This document shows, one piece after another, positions 8,700 through 18,056 of a DNA stretch of 26,596 bases; position 1 is the first letter of the stretch, and each line of letters opens with the position of its first letter. The DNA comes from Fragilariopsis cylindrus CCMP1102 (taxonomy: Eukaryota > Bacillariophyta > Bacillariophyceae > Bacillariales > Bacillariaceae). Both the position numbers and the translations under genes were made by a program. The stretch is from NCBI GenBank assembly GCA_900095095.1, contig FMBT01000186.1:1-26596 (forward strand), written 5' to 3'. The notes beneath the pieces were generated by a model that saw nothing but the letters and a program-made list of their open reading frames with translations, did not search any database and was not told where the DNA came from.

Positions 8700-11552
8700 C
8701 TAGTCAGCAAACTTGGCGCTGAAGTCTCGATGGTGACTGGCAAATAATTCGATAGCTGGTATCATCTGTTCATCTGGTGGGAGAAACGTCGTCCGAAAGC
8801 CATACCGACCTTCTTTTTGACCAAACCCACTACCGGGTACGACACAAATACCAGTTTCTTCCAGCAAAGACATACAGTACAATGTGTCCGGCGTCATATC
8901 CTGTTCTTCGGCGTATGCGATTGCTTTTTTGGATAGTTCAACCTTAGGAAATACATACATGGCGCCTTCCGCAGGATTGCAATTGATTCCGTCCACTTTA
9001 TTGAGCCCCTCAACTACCGCTTTGGATCGTCTCTTAAGTCCTTCAAAAATACCATTCTCCTCTTTTTGAAACAATTCATATGAATCATCTCCCGGTTGGG
9101 GAGGATTTACCATAAGACTTGTCATTATCTGACCCGAGACCGTAGAACATAACGAACAAGAGGCGAGCTTAAATAATTGTGACTGGACATATCCATCAAT
9201 GTTATGCAATTCCATGTATCCGCCACGGCGTCCACATTCACCTGGTCAAAAAGAAGTTGTTATAACAGTCGTATCATCGTCACAGTATTAGTAAATAATA
9301 ATTACTTTCCTTTTAATTTTGAAATTACCTAATCGTTCAAATGTACTCACCGATCAATCCTTTTGAGGTGGAATGAAAACTAATCAATTGCAAGTGTTCG
9401 CATCCAGAAGTCTCTAATGCTACTTTTTTGGCGCTCAAAAATTCCTTGTCGGGTGCATAGACGTTGCGTTGATATACTTCATCTGCTAGGAGCACAATTC
9501 CATTGTCGGAACAAAACTGTAGGAAGGGAAAAAAGAAAGAGAAAGTGTCATCAGAGTTGTGCAAAGTACCAAGAGTGAATAAATGAATGGATCTAATATT
9601 GGAAGGCAACGTACCTTACAAATGACTTCAAGCTCTTGACGATTTGATACTTGACCCGTTGGATTTCCTTTACGAGGGAGAAAAAAATGGAAAACATACG
9701 AGAGATAATTAAGTTCTTGTCAAATTAATAATTGAATCAATACATTTTAGGTAGTAGAAAAATCAATCACACCTTTATCAAATGAGAAAATCGACGTACC
9801 TGGATTGATGATTACAAGTGCCTTGACATCTACGCCATCTAGAATAGATTTCTTCAATTCCTCTTCCAATGTCTGCTTTGAAGCTGCCCAATTATTTTCT
9901 TCATCAAGATAGTAGTCAACCTGCGTCCCTGTTAGTTTAGCGATTAATGCAGAGTATAACGGGTACTGTGGAATAGGTACCATTACTAAAATTGATGTTT
10001 TCGAAGAAGATGAAGGAAGACACAGCTCGAAAAAAGTTAGCGATGGATAAAGTGGGGGAGTTATAATACCAATCAAGTACGAAAGATTGTGTACGTTTGT
10101 GTGTGTGTAATTCGATAATTATAGTGCGTACGTACCACCGTCTAATTCCGTCGACATGATTGTCGTCAAGACCGATTCGATTGCACTACTGGCACCGTTT
10201 GACAAAAATATATTTCCAGGATCTATGTATCAATATGTCAACAAAAAAGGGGGAACATTCAAATTGGATCAGTACGAAAGTAAGATAATATTCTCCAGCT
10301 CATACCCTGACGTTCACTCACATGCTGGATGGCCATCTCGTTTTTCAAGAAACTCAGCTACATCTTTGCGGAAACCTAAGGCTCCCTGGGATCCTGTGTA
10401 TGCGCCCGTACCAGAATCTCCAAGAATTTCTCGAATTTTTCTTGCCCTTTCCACCACATCGACCGGAAACATTGTGTTGACTTCAGGGTGATCTAATCCA
10501 TAGTCCCCCAGATCTGTAAGTGCGAGTACCTGTCGAAAGTATGTGATAGGTCGCTGCCCAACTGCTTGAGGATTCCCTATATTTGTTTGAAAAGAAACGA
10601 CAGAAGAGTTACAGAAAGAAACGGTGGAACGTATTTAGAGAGTGATTGCTTATTGGAAATAGTGTCAAGCCAACGAGAAGTCATGTTATTTTACCTTACC
10701 AATGTTTGTGAAAATAATGTCTTTACCTTGCGCCTGGAGCTGCACAGAAGATCAGATCCCAGATGATGGAGAAATCAACTGTCAGTTATGTAATTCTACT
10801 TTCTAAAGTACCTTTATAAAGTAGCTAGAAATAGAAATGCGCTTTCGTATAAAACTTACCTTATCAGCCATCATCACTATCTGCCCTCGAACTGCGTACT
10901 ATATTATCATCGTTATTGAGCATCATTATGAAATCCAAGATAATTCGTTTTATCAACCGCTATTGTGAGCCGTTATTTGTTACGCAGCTTGACTACTAGA
11001 GGAAGAAAACAAACACATTATAGTTTCTTACAATAATGTCAAACATAATTTTTATAATCCTTACCTGCATTTTTCGAACTGCTTGACTCATAGTTGTTTT
11101 GTTCAATGAATAGTAGTCGTCGTCTCCATCAATTTTGGCTTTCGATCCCCCACATGCGTGTAGTTGTCATAGTCCATAGCAAACATGGAATTTTTCTCGG
11201 ATCCAAACTTCGTTGCGAGAATCAACCAGCTTTTGAATTCTTCCATATCAAGTTCATGATCATGTGCAAGTTCGTTCAATATTTTGAAGGCTCGCGGATG
11301 TACACCCTTGAAATCTACACTCTCCAAAAACACATGCAGTTCTTTTACCTGAATCGTTTTATCGTGGTTTGTATCTATCGAGCGAAAGAGATTATCAGAC
11401 CCTAGACCACTCGATAAGTAGGTCATCCAGTTCCCCTTTTGCCAGGCAGCGAGATGCGTTGCTTCAGCGTTCGTCGAAAAGATTCGAAAATCATTGGTTA
11501 TCTTCTGTCTTACGACGGCGGTGGAGCGGGAAGAAAAGCATCGAGTTAACAT
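8700..11552 (-). CDS. Alanine aminotransferase (PLP, class I) with N-terminal EF-hand extension; 9 exons
   Basis: Transfers the amino group between alanine and 2-oxoglutarate, giving pyruvate and glutamate. Exons in transcript order: 11552-11065, 10898-10860, 10739-10700, 10576-10322, 10222-10136, 9985-9800, 9667-9615, 9516-9351, 9241-8700. All eight introns (98-166 nt) are GT-AG and the phases agree. Family blocks: YAVRG, DIIFTNIGNPQAVGQRPIT, FLSNGASSAIESVL, MVPIPQYPLYSA, INPGNPTGQV, LLADEVYQRNVY, the PLP lysine in SFHSTSKGLIGECGRRGGY, and CVVPGSGFGQKEGRYGFRTT. Exon 1 adds ~130 residues: a presequence rich in Arg/Ser (MLTRCFSSRSTAVVRQ, likely mitochondrial) and an EF-hand loop DTNHDKTIQVKE with a degenerate partner (ELAHDHELDMEE). 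It joins the enzyme frame if one base is added at ~11115-11130, giving 618 residues against about 500 for animal enzymes. Alternatively the enzyme starts at the ATG at 11091 and the EF-hand frame is separate. Confidence 0.88.
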
Positions 11553-11702
11553 ATTCGCAAAGATTTATTCGTGATTCTACTTGTCAAACACAGGGGTTAC
11601 AATTGGCACGGTCTATTGTATGATCTCTGTCTGTACAATGTAGTAGTACTGTACTGTAGTGCAATTGTAGAGATGACAGAAGACAAAAAAAAGACCACAC
11701 AT
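11553..11702. promoter_or_regulatory. Probable promoter region of the aminotransferase gene
   Basis: Directly upstream of the first exon start on the - strand and ending at the large hairpin. No clear TATA box is visible; the assignment is by position only. Confidence 0.25.
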
Positions 11703-11918
11703 ACTTCCTCCGTACACCGTTTGATTCGTACGAGCTATGGTGAGGAATTATTAGACGATAAGCGCGTTGAACCCTTACAATCTACCCACAAAATGCGAAA
11801 TGTACGAAAAAATAAAAATAAGCGAAGATTTTACGAATATTTTAAGGGTTCAAAACGCTTATATTTTGTAATAATCCCTCACAATAGCTCGTACGAATCA
11901 ACGGTACACGGAGGAAGT
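11703..11918. repeat. Long imperfect inverted repeat (hairpin or foldback element)
   Basis: The left arm (11703-11778) begins ACTTCCTCCGTACACCG and includes GATTCGTACGAGCTATGGTG. The right arm (11842-11918) is its reverse complement with scattered mismatches, ending CGGTACACGGAGGAAGT. The inner ends also pair (GTTGAACCCTTA with TAAGGGTTC). The loop is about 63 nt of A-rich sequence. A transcript would fold into a ~76-bp hairpin. It may be a foldback/MITE-type element or a small-RNA precursor. A 133-codon open frame on the + strand runs across it, but both arms contribute, so I do not treat it as a gene. Confidence 0.8.
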
Positions 11919-12416
11919 CTTCAGGCGGAGGAACGAGGACCCGAAGAAAAGATGAGAGATCTTCAGGTGTGACATAATTAATTATTTCTTAAATAAATAA
12001 TATCTACTGACACTCGCATCGACTCACGTGACACGAATGTTCGAATATGTAAATTGTAAATTGACAAACAAAAATCATCGATCACAAAAAATTATAACAA
12101 AATTTAAATTTCCTCGGTCCTCCATGGATTCACTATTCACTCTCTATTATTAATACACAATTAATACACAATACTGTACAAAATACATGATACATCGTAC
12201 TGCCTACAATTCGAAAACAACAACGACAGCAGAAAAAGTAGTCGATCAGTGAATATGTTTAGAATCTTTCTGTACTTTACATCAGTCTTAGCATTATTAT
12301 TTAGTATTATTCTCACTGTCAATGTCTGGAAAATTTGAAGATAGATCTACTGGTATAACGAATTTGATAGCTCAGAACAAGAACAAAAATGATGAATCAA
12401 CACAACTAACTTCTCA

Positions 12417-12450
<34 letters not shown>

Positions 12451-12656
12451 TATTTATGTATTAAAGTATTATATATTGAACAAAAATTTACTAGTTATAT
12501 ACATACAGTAGTATTCATATCATGAGACCCAAATGACATTATTATTGAGATCTAAATCTAAGTGTCCATTTATGATTACTGTTAGTATGAAGTACACAGT
12601 ACACGTAGGTGCGACTAAATTGACCAAGATTCGGTACAATCGATGTTGCCGCCGTA
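11919..12656. other. AT-rich intergenic region
   Basis: Contains a (GT)n microsatellite at about 12417-12443 and short direct repeats such as AATTAATACACAATTAATACA (about 12150-12170). It includes the 3' flank of the thioredoxin-like gene. No gene seen. Confidence 0.5.
12417..12443. repeat. (GT)n microsatellite
   Basis: About thirteen GT units in non-coding DNA. Confidence 0.9.
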
Positions 12657-13417
12657 TTATTGGACGTCGTTCGTTGTCGACATGGACAACGGTGGTGCAG
12701 CTTTCACAACAACTGATTCTAGGCGTTCTTCAAATTTAGAGAACATTTTTTTAAGAAGAGGCCGTTCATCGATCAATCCACGTTGTGGATCATAAATGTG
12801 CGCTAATGGGAATCTAGTCACAGAAAAATCTTCCTGCAGTTGCTTCGAGTTATCTTGCGTAACAGGAACCGAAAGAAATTCACGTTCGGTATTATTTGTT
12901 TTTGTTCTTCTTCATTTTTCTTTTGGTTACCAATATTGTTGTTGCTATTGTTGCTGTTACTATTATTACTGTATTGCTTCGCGAGTTCTTCAAAAAGCGG
13001 CAAAGATGCTTTACAGGCTTTACAAAAAGGAGCATGGAAAATAACTGCTGTATATGTGTCTTCTTCCCGTCCTTGTCCTAGGAGATTGCGGATGGAATCT
13101 ATATCTTTAACTTCTTGTACAACAGATTGCTTTTTATTTTTTATTTGTTTCGAACGAAGAAATTTGTTAACTCTGGACTTGATTCCTTTTTTAACATTTC
13201 CGGCGGGGTTGCTATCGTTAGTGTCGACCAGTGCTGCATTTCGTGAGATGGTATCCATAGATTGGGACGAACCATGGTTCTGGACAAACGAACTGCTACC
13301 AAAAGCTGCAACAGTAACAACCGAATGCGACTGCTGTTGCTGCAAAACGGCTAAGAATGCGTAAAAAAGAAACGCCACTCTTCGTTTTTGATTGTTACTA
13401 GTAGTAATTCTTGTCAT
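12657..13417 (-). CDS. Thioredoxin-fold protein with plastid-type presequence, one apparent frameshift
   Basis: Thioredoxin-superfamily protein, about 253 residues if one base is added in the AAA run at ~12875-12880. The fold shows TAVIFHAPFCKACKASLP, with the dithiol CKAC in the usual place after the first beta strand, and the cis-proline segment VTRFPLAHIYDP followed by a typical C-terminal helix (KKMFSKFEERLESVV). An Asn/Lys/Gln-rich insert separates the active-site helix from the next strand. The N-terminus is a basic stretch plus a hydrophobic signal segment (VAFLFYAFLAVL) and then VTVAAFGSS; an AF/AAF after a signal peptide is the diatom plastid-import motif, so the protein is probably in the plastid (inference). 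The remaining presequence to residue ~90 is Ser/Lys-rich. The in-frame stop is at 12657-12659. The partner or target is unknown. Confidence 0.8.
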
Positions 13418-14281
13418 GGTTTTTATTTTAGACTACAGTATGGAAGTATTATTATCTATGTCAAGGTGGTACTACGTCCATATGTTCGAATGTATTTATA
13501 ATTTATATGACTTAGTCATGAATTCAGAACGCTTTTTGTTGGGGATCCGATGGATGATTGCCTTCGATTGTTGACGAGGTTCCAGTTGGTTGGTTCTGAC
13601 TATGTCTTCCGCTGACCAGATGGAAAAGGCAGCATGAAAACAAGTCTAAGTAAGTCCTCGTCGAAAAAAATCGAAAAATATTTTATCGCTCGGTTCCCCC
13701 TCATTTTAAAATAAAATGGGAACTACATTGTACTTTAAAAAAAAGAATAGTCACCTGAACACCTGCCTAGACTGTTTATTTATTTACTTTTTTTATTCTA
13801 CGAAATCTGTTCCTATGAATTTCACACACCATCATTCACGTTGATGATGATGATGATGATGATGATAATAACCATGCAAAAAAAGTTATGAATGTTAGAA
13901 AAGAAAAAACACTAGATGATTTCTTTCTTTTTCAGGAAGAATCTTGTAACGGTAAACATGTCCTTATTTCGTCAAGAAATAGATTCTAATAGGACGATTT
14001 GAGTATAACTATCATAGAAATTAAGTTGGAAAATCCACAGTAAGATTTTTCCGGACTAAATGAGGAATGTGGAATTCTCTTATTGTCTATATTTTGTGTG
14101 TATTTTTATATTATTTCATCCAATAACAATTCCATATAAATTGGAAAAAGTAATGGGTTGAGTTGAACCCGAAAAGTACAGAAAAAGCCCATCGATCTAT
14201 AGTATTCTTCTATTCGATCGCACGCATACGACTCACACAACATTGTAATGTTGTAAAATCAATTTACGTGACGCGATAATG
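13418..14281. other. Intergenic region with GAT microsatellite and a small palindrome
   Basis: Upstream of the thioredoxin-like gene and downstream of the acidic repeat protein. It contains a (GAT)n tract at about 13842-13866 and an inverted repeat at about 13693-13724 (GTTCCCC … GGGAAC flanking CATTTTAAAATAAAATG). A pyrimidine tract ending in CAG at about 13936 resembles a splice acceptor, but no exon that I can recognise follows. Confidence 0.45.
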
Positions 14282-16003
14282 TCACAGACGTTGGAGCGGT
14301 GGTATTTCTGGTGGTGACGTCGTAAATTGTGGTGGTGACGTTTTTTCGCGTGTTGTTCTTAAACTTGATAGCCGTGAAGTAGTATTATCGATCTCCGTAC
14401 TGGTTAAGCCATCTGACGATTTAGTTCGTTGCGGTGGTCTCCGTCGAGCAGGCCGTCTAGGAGAAACAATATCAGTAGCAGTAAAATTATTAGGATCGTT
14501 GTTGCCGTTGGCATCACCTCCGGGTGTCACCAAACCATCACCTGATTTGGTCCTTAATGGAGGTTTTCGTCGACGAAAGGCAGCCATACTAGATTGAGAC
14601 CGTGCGGGGGCACGCATAGTAGCCTGTTGCATGGCCCCTAACATATCGCTTGATTTTTGACGCCGAGCAGCATTTCGTTTAAGGGCTATTTCTCGGTACT
14701 CGTTTTTATCTCGGCGTTCCCTCCTTTGCTTTCCTGATGGAGAACCAACGATATCGGCCACGTCATCTATATTGTTACTGTTCTTACCATTACTACTAGC
14801 ACAGTCGTCTGTGCTGTTGTCATCGTTATCATCGTCGGAAGATGGTGGTAGCATGACTACGTATTCATCGGGTGCTAAACTTTCTTCTTCTTCTTCTTCT
14901 TCCTCGTCATCGTCATCGTCATCGTCATCGTACTCGGCATTATCCTCATCATTCTCATTATCATTCTCATTATCATCCGTACTACATTTACTACTAGTAT
15001 TGTCACAACGATTGCTGAAAGATAAACCTTCTCCTGATTTCGTTCTTTGAGGTGGTCTCCTTTGAATAGGCATAGCAACACAATCTCCTGATTTGGTTCG
15101 TTGCGGGGGTCTTCGGCGACGAGGCTGCGTTTTCTGTATTGACTCTTCGCCATTGTCATTATCGTTATCGTTATTATTGTCATTATCTTTATTATCCTTA
15201 GTTGAAACTCCTTCACCGTTTCTCGTTTTCGTTGCTGCTACTTCCGCAACTGTTGTGCAATCGTCGTTATTTGTTATACCATCACCGGATTTCGTTCTCT
15301 GAGGTGGTCTCCTTCTAAAGCTCCCCTCTCTTTGTGTGCGTCTTGCCGTTGCTGCTATTGTCGACCCCCGTTGATTCGTATCGATATCGACGATATCATT
15401 AACATCCATTATGTCATCACCGTGATCCGATCCTATCTTTAGAGGGACTACGATAGGCGGTCCGAGTAGTTTATCTTCCAAGTCTATTGATGATCCACGT
15501 CGACGTTTATGATCTCCTGTTAACGTATCCTCCGCTTCTAATAGATCGGACAACTCTGCTTGTGCTTCTTCGTCATCACTAATACTACCGCAACTACTAT
15601 CGTCGCCTTCATTACCGTCGCCCCCAAGGCCTCTCAAAAAACCGTGGTCGTCATCATCGTCATCGTCATCGGCATCACTGGTGTCACCATCGCCCTCTTT
15701 GTCGTCCTGTTTTCCCATTAATTTATTAAATTTTTGAATGACCGCTACTTCGCCACCACCAACATTATCGTTTCCCTCATCATCACTGTCGTCTTCCTCC
15801 TCCTCCTCGTCGTCGTTTTTTGATATAATTTCTTCTGTGTCCATTGTCGTGGTATCACTAGCGATGGAGACGCTTACCGAACTATCCGAATTGGAATCCG
15901 AAACTATCGAAACGCTGGAAGATACATCAGCATCATCATCATCATCGTCGTCTTTATCACGTTTTGTCGTCGTCGTCGTCGTCTTCGTCGTTGGAGTCAA
16001 CAT
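14282..16003 (-). CDS. Acidic, disordered protein with repeated RPPQRTKSGDG motifs
   Basis: Not assignable to an enzyme family. The 573-residue open frame has a Thr/Asp-rich start, long Asp/Glu/Ser stretches, and at least five copies of a 12-14 residue basic motif, R-R-[RK]-P-P-[QL]-R-T-K-S-[GS]-[DE]-[GC], at about 15318-15280, 15125-15076, 15070-15025, 14577-14530 and 14450-14405. Degenerate relatives occur as TRNGEGVST and RQKSSDMLG. Each copy presents an R-x-K-S site, the kind recognised by basophilic kinases and, when phosphorylated, by 14-3-3 proteins; this is inference from motif shape. A charged helical stretch (ERRDKNEYREIALKRNAARR) lies in the second half. The ATG at 16003 is used; an ATG at 16041 in the next frame opens an acidic peptide (MDNHNNFHPSDIDVDSNDED) that would join with one indel in the Asp/Thr repeat and may be the real N-terminus. 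Confidence 0.6.
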   Translation of the reverse strand: MLTPTTKTTTTTTKRDKDDDDDDDADVSSSVSIVSDSNSDSSVSVSIASDTTTMDTEEIISKNDDEEEEEDDSDDEGNDNVGGGEVAVIQKFNKLMGKQDDKEGDGDTSDADDDDDDDDHGFLRGLGGDGNEGDDSSCGSISDDEEAQAELSDLLEAEDTLTGDHKRRRGSSIDLEDKLLGPPIVVPLKIGSDHGDDIMDVNDIVDIDTNQRGSTIAATARRTQREGSFRRRPPQRTKSGDGITNNDDCTTVAEVAATKTRNGEGVSTKDNKDNDNNNDNDNDNGEESIQKTQPRRRRPPQRTKSGDCVAMPIQRRPPQRTKSGEGLSFSNRCDNTSSKCSTDDNENDNENDEDNAEYDDDDDDDDEEEEEEEESLAPDEYVVMLPPSSDDDNDDNSTDDCASSNGKNSNNIDDVADIVGSPSGKQRRERRDKNEYREIALKRNAARRQKSSDMLGAMQQATMRAPARSQSSMAAFRRRKPPLRTKSGDGLVTPGGDANGNNDPNNFTATDIVSPRRPARRRPPQRTKSSDGLTSTEIDNTTSRLSSLRTTREKTSPPQFTTSPPEIPPLQRL

Positions 16004-16809
16004 CGATATCGGATGGATGAAAGTTGTTGTGATTGTCCATGCTATGCTATTGAAAATAGGTCGAAATTTTCATGTATCTCTTAATTGCAAATTACGCAAG
16101 TAGAAAAGCGTTTAAAAAAAAGACAGTCCGCAATTCCACACACAAATAATAAGAGACCTAAATTACGCGTACTTGTATAAGCGAGTGAGTTGTTGTTCAG
16201 AACGATTGGCAATTACAGGAAATTTCGGATCAAAACAGCAAACTCAATAGAATATGTATAGGCATTCAGCAGCTCAAGAAAGGTGAACCGGTATCATATA
16301 TGATTCTCTGTTTGTCCCAAATTCAATTTGTATTGTAAGTACACATTAAACATTGCATACAGTACAACAACCCTTTTGTTTGAATTTTATTATGAAATAA
16401 TACCACCGGAAGGGTGCTATTCCATGTACGTTCATACGAAGAAAACAGCATAACAGTCTTTATGTAAGTTTCTGAAGGCAAAATGTCTTGATTATTTAAC
16501 GCAATTTTTTCTATTACCAGTCAATAATGAAAGGATGGCACGGGACTGAACCGAGTAGTTTTTTAAGACGTTAAAAACCTTTTAATCGACGTTAAAAATA
16601 ACCGTAATAACTACCATTAGTTAATGCCTTGGAGTGAAAGGATGGGTGTCCAGTGGTATATTATTTTATTTGAATCCCAATTGCGTCAAATGCTGATCGG
16701 TTAAATAAACTTGACAATTATTAAAGATGAAGTTGGTTGCATGGTTGACAAATAGTGTTCCTACTACATATTAGTCTAGATGATGATTATTCTAATCCTT
16801 TTGTATGTT
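16004..16809. other. AT-rich intergenic region
   Basis: Upstream of the acidic repeat protein. It contains a short repeated GACGTTAAAAA (about 16567 and 16589) and otherwise unremarkable AT-rich DNA. No gene seen. Confidence 0.4.
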
Positions 16810-17291
16810 TCAGTCTCCCTTCCCTTTAATTGACAACATGTACTGATCACAGAAGTCTTTGTCACATGCCTGGAGACAACCTTCCACTAAGGCACCTTCT
16901 AGATTGTTGTTCTTTGTTTTTGTTGATGAATTGGGAGTCTTGCCTTCCTTTTTGCTTTGCATATTGGCATGCAACACAGCAGTGATAAAGTTGGGCATGT
17001 AGTAGTACTGATTTGCGATGTATGACCATCTGTCATACCTACCATTTCAACACCACTTTTGGCTGACTTGTCTTTCAATTCACCTTCTGTTGTGTAGGGG
17101 GTTCTTATGGAGTTGAGGATGTCACTAAGCTTAGTTGCAGTTATATTGGGTTGTTGTTGTTTGTTGTTGTTGGTGTCTGTTTGTTGTTGTTGTTGTTGTT
17201 GTTTGCCATGGATATTATGATTGATTTGTGATTGTCTTTTTGAAGAAGAGGAATGTTTGTTAATGTTTATTTTTCTGTTGATTGATTGGAG
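16810..17291 (-). CDS. Unrecognised coding fragment, Gln-rich then compact domain, one apparent frameshift
   Basis: An open frame without ATG enters at 17291 and runs through KRQSQINHNIHG, a Gln run, and SDILNSIRTPYTTEGELKDK. At about 17036-17043 adding one base joins it to RYDRWSYIANQYYYMPNF, which continues to a stop at 16810 (MLSIKGKGD). Together these are 161 codons including the stop. The composition changes from low complexity to an ordinary globular mix, and the join occurs inside fluent protein-like sequence, so this is probably the 3' exon of a gene or the end of a decayed gene. No ATG or clear splice acceptor was identified for its 5' end, and I do not recognise the family. Confidence 0.4.
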
Positions 17292-18056
17292 TCACCAATT
17301 ATTTATTTAATAAAAGGTCAGGCGGTAAAGGGTATTGTATTGTATCCTCGAATATAGTGATTTTGTTGTTGATGGCCTCTCGCTGCGCTGGTGATTGTGT
17401 GATTTAAACTACTCCATAAAAGTTGTGTTATTTGTTAAGTTGTTGGCCAGAAATTGAGCTATTTGGACTGCTCATAACTATGAAGAGATCTATTACTACT
17501 GCTTTTAGTAAAGTCGTGATAAGTCAAGTGCTGTTAAGTTGTACACTACTAGTATGTCAAATTATGAGTTTAAGAATGTACTTCGAAGTCACGTCACGAC
17601 TGAATTTACTTTACTCGTGAATACTTCCCCGTGCTATCGCGTACAAATTTAACGTTATTAACACGCTATCACTCAAAAAACTAAATAATGCCCAAAAATA
17701 ATAGCAAATACTAGTAAAACTATTCATCATTCAACTGTGTGCAACTCTATCAATAACAATTTGAAGGTTCATCTAAACTATTATTCTACACAGATTCATA
17801 TATCAACATATAAGGTCTATTTTTTTATTTTCCAGCATTGAACCTTAATGTTGATTTATCTGTTTGGTTTAATTTTTAACTTGTTATTTTAATAATATAA
17901 ATAAATTAATAAATAATGAGAAACATGTTAGGCAGACTGCATGGCACGACGCGGTAGACAAAACAAGAATTTAAAATTCAATCAATAATCAATTTTAAAA
18001 TTAAATGACAAATATATACAGTGCCTGGTATATCTAGTGAATATAATGGATTGACC
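17292..18056. other. Intergenic region upstream of the Ku80-like/Deltex gene
   Basis: AT-rich DNA containing the promoter side of the + strand gene that begins at 18057. AT-rich segments around 17885-17915 (TAATAATATAAATAAATTAA) may include a TATA-like element. No other gene seen. Confidence 0.35.

Noticed and set aside
11571-11972. 133-codon open frame on the + strand
   Set aside because: It runs through both arms of the large inverted repeat; the openness follows from the repeat structure and the protein has no recognisable features.
12840-13364. 174-codon + strand frame opposite the thioredoxin-like gene
   Set aside because: Antisense shadow; the - strand carries the CKAC motif and cis-Pro region.
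13842-13866. Regularly repeated units that might suggest a CRISPR-like array
   Set aside because: Simple GAT microsatellite with no spacers; the same applies to the other trinucleotide tracts in the window.
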